NCBI GenBank assembly: GCA_017590115.1
Contig: JAGGNK010006892.1
Span: 16,717,736 to 16,781,735, forward strand
DNA: 64,000 nt
Reading direction: 5' to 3'
Source of the DNA: Montifringilla adamsi
Lineage: Eukaryota > Chordata > Aves > Passeriformes > Passeridae
Shown in pieces: positions 61,111 to 64,000 of the stretch (position 1 is the first letter of the stretch; the number at the start of each line of letters is the position of its first letter). The notes beneath the pieces were generated by a model. It had not been told where the DNA came from, made no database searches, and saw only the letters and a list, made by a program, of their open reading frames with translations. A program made the position numbers and the translations under genes.

Positions 61111-64000
61111 CTAGATAAAACCAGAAGATTAGACTGCCCAGGAATTACAGGAAGTATTTACCTAATTTGCAGTAAAACATCCCCAGCATTTTCAAATAAA
61201 TTAGTTTATTAATAGTTAAAGATGATTAAAGTGAACCAAGCTACATGTTATTTGCCAAGACAACAGGGTAGTTTTACTCAAATATATAAATACTTGTAGT
61301 TTGCTGAAGAAGTTTCAAGCCCCCTTCCTCACTGAAAGGGCACACTGGTTGGTATGGCAACTTTAAAATAAAAATGTAATGACAGGTTGGGGATTTTTTT
61401 TAAGCTAAATAATGATATTCTAGAAAGTTAAAGGAATTAACATAAAATGTATGTCCTTTCTCTCAAGTAAAACACAACAGCAGTGGGGAGTATTTCAAAA
61501 CCTGAAGAATAGTTAAAAACGAGGTTTTATGATTATTGGACTGCAATGACCCAGTGTAGACTTGTGACAACCCCAACATAAGACTACATTAGTATTTTCA
61601 TCGGTAATATCACCCACATAGTGTACAGCCAACAGATTTCTTTGTGGTGGAATGACTCTTTTGGCATTCTTACTTTGTTTGTATATTTCCCTTGCATTCT
61701 CTAATCCAAGGATTAGCTAGCAAAGAGACACCCATCTCCAGAATATGGGGTAAAAGGGATGGGCTGTACTTTTGCCACAGTTCTTCATTGCTTACCAAAT
61801 ACTGAACCAGTGGGACCACACTGTTAGAAGGCAAGAATAACCTTTAGTGTCAAAGAGGCATCATCTCTATTGATTTCTGCGTCATTACCACCTCTCTCTG
61901 GTTAGGACTCAATCGTCAGACCACTCCTCAACTTTCCTATTTTCTAAAGGAAACCTGTTCTTCCACTCTCTCTTTGAAAGACGATAAAGCGTCCTTTCAA
62001 TTGAGCCTCCTGTTCAACAAAAGGCACCTGCAACACCTGCCGAGGCAGATACCCGAAAAAAGAGATCACTTCTCTAGATATCACCAGGCTAAAAAGCCCC
62101 AACCTCACTGCACCAATCTGCTTGCATGTGGGTAAATGCCTTTCTGTTTTATTTGTTTGCTTTTTGTCAATTTACACCTACGTAAAAGTCACTTCAAGTT
62201 TAGATTACAGGGAAAACAAGGAAAACAGCATTCTAAGCACACTCATGATCAATAATTAGTCTTCACAGGACAGGTGATGAGACAACAAACAGACCACACC
62301 AACTATTAGATTAATACATCAAAAAATAAAGCAAATCATTACCAATACTGCAAACAAATTTAAAAAATCAAAAAATGTATTTGTCAACTGCAGAAGCTGG
62401 CATACATTTAATATACCTTTCTTACGTTCTTTGTGGGATCCATTCTGATGTGTCCTTGGTTTCATTATCTCCACACCTCATGTTACTTCCCCCCACCAGC
62501 CCCTGTCCCAGATAACTGCACTTCTAAACACACTTCTTCCAAATCAACCATCTTCCTCCTGTGTGCAACACTACATTTTGGTACATTTAAAATCTTCTCT
62601 CCCAGATCTAACTCATTCAACTTAAAAGAAATTAAATCTGAGTATCTTCCCTTCAAGACATTTTCCATTCCCATAATATTTTTTCTTTTTAATCAATGTT
62701 GTCCTTTTGGCTCAGCCTCACAAGCTGTAGATAACTGCTGACTTTGATTTCCCACAAGGGCTATGTTCAAATCAGGTCACTTCTCATATCACACTTCTAA
62801 ACACAAATTTCTCATCCAGCTGTTCCTCTTACTACCCCTGTTTCCTCACAACAAAAGCAGTTCCCATCCAACCCCCAGCCAGCACTAGCATTACCTTGGC
62901 AACACCCATCATGAAAATTACCTAATCAACACTATTACCATGAAAATCCCCAATCCAGACTGCACTGAATACTGAAGTGCCTCTGTCCCAGGGGACTTAC
63001 AGCTTGACACAGGTGCAGCGGGGAGGGGGGAGAAAGAGGATTGATGAAATTAATTCAGTTTCACGTGAGGTTGTTATTTAAACAAATGCCTTAAAACAAC
63101 ATGTGGCTGCTTGCCTGACAATGACCATTCTAAGTTAACCGACTTCCCAGGTACATCACTGTACTGCTGCACAGAAGAAAATCCCACATATATTCTTAAG
63201 ACAAGAAATAAATCCATCACACGTAGTCCCCCTCAATTTAAATTTAAAATGTGGTTCAAAAGAGAGGTTCTTTAGTTATCAGTTATCCACAGAAAATCTG
63301 GAAATCTCTTTGATTTTGTGGGTAGTTAAGGAAAAAAAAATACTCTTTTGTTGACAACTGTATGGTAGGATGATTAGTCACACTCCTAGAATGACTCACT
63401 TAGAAACAGTAAGGAGTGTGAAGTGCTCGGTTGTCCCATCTGTTAAACATAACTCCACGGATGACAGCTACTATCCCTGTTTATCAAATGCCATCAAAAC
63501 TAAGTACTTTGGCACCTAAAATGTTTTAGAGTTGTTAAAGTTGAAGAGTATTAACTGTATCAAAAATGAAGTACATTGCACTAGAACATTTCTGGGTATT
63601 GAAAAGTTGAAGGGTATGTAAATAGTAAAATGCAAAAAACTGAAATCGAAATCCACTTATAACTTGGATTACTCTTCCTTTGCAAAGAGGTAAGGGTCGC
63701 ATGCCAACAGCTTACATTTTCTAGCATTTTCAACCTAAGACTTACTCCTTTAGACCTTCATTCATGATTACTCTAGCCTATTCTTTAAGGTTTACACCTG
63801 TTTTTTCAAATATATACCTTATGCTTTTAAGTTTCAGCTTGTTTCCCTGAAGTACTACCCCCGGTTCAATTAGGTACTCCTTTTCTGAAAGACTACCACC
63901 TGATTGCAAGGCAACTACGGAGTTTAACTGAGGAAGCCTCCCCGAGCTAGAGGGCTATTTAGCATTTCTGTCACACCACAGCCTCCAGGCAGGATGATCT
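61111..64000 (-). other. RNF6 5' intron / upstream DNA
   Basis: AT-rich, stop-dense sequence. I see no CpG island and no recognisable exon, so the RNF6 promoter and first non-coding exon are probably beyond base 64000. Confidence 0.6.

Noticed and set aside
1..64000. tRNA, rRNA, CRISPR array, bacterial operon or phage features
   Set aside because: None seen. Base composition, introns and repeats are those of a vertebrate chromosome.

Overview
This is vertebrate, almost certainly avian, nuclear DNA. It is intron-rich and mostly AT-rich non-coding sequence. It carries several CR1 LINE fragments, one of them ending in the bird-typical octamer tail, and three short GC-rich CpG-island-like regions, one of which contains an assembly gap (9637-10088). 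There is no operon, phage, plasmid, CRISPR or bacterial gene content. Two protein-coding genes are recognisable, both on the minus strand. GENE 1, ATP8A2 (phospholipid-flipping P4-ATPase): only the 5' end is present. Coding exon 1 (43448-43526) and exon 2 (9269-9413) join in phase across a 34-kb intron. Together they encode about 74 residues of the cytosolic N-terminus. The rest of the gene lies beyond base 1. Each exon sits in its own GC-rich island, which suggests two promoters: a long form starting in exon 1 and a short form starting at Met42 in exon 2. GENE 2, RNF6 (RING-H2 E3 ubiquitin ligase): the whole coding sequence is present in three exons (61090-60901, 60415-60308, 59007-57296). 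They join in phase to 669 codons, ending with a complete RING-H2 domain and a 3' UTR that probably runs to about 56.2-56.5 kb. Its first non-coding exon and promoter are probably beyond base 64000. LAYOUT: 1-9268 is ATP8A2 intron 2 (partial). 9.1-10.45 kb is the exon-2 island with the gap. 10.5-42.9 kb is ATP8A2 intron 1, with old CR1 pieces, local tandem duplications and poly-A tracts. 42.9-43.7 kb is the exon-1 island. 43.8-56.2 kb is the spacer between the genes, holding an ancient tRNA-type SINE, an inverted CR1 pair, an orphan GC-rich island at 49.9-50.4 kb, an LTR-like duplicated and pyrimidine-rich block at 50.7-52.0 kb, and a fossil of the CR1 endonuclease. 56.2-61.1 kb is RNF6. 61.1-64 kb is its 5' intron or upstream DNA. 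The two genes do not form a functional pathway; their relation is positional. In human, as I recall it, ATP8A2 and RNF6 are convergent with SHISA2 between them. Here RNF6 reads towards the ATP8A2 start with no SHISA2 in the gap, so an inversion separates the two arrangements. I found no convincing undescribed molecular system. The most useful leads are the dual-island structure of ATP8A2, the rearranged gene order, and the orphan GC-rich island next to the LTR-like block.
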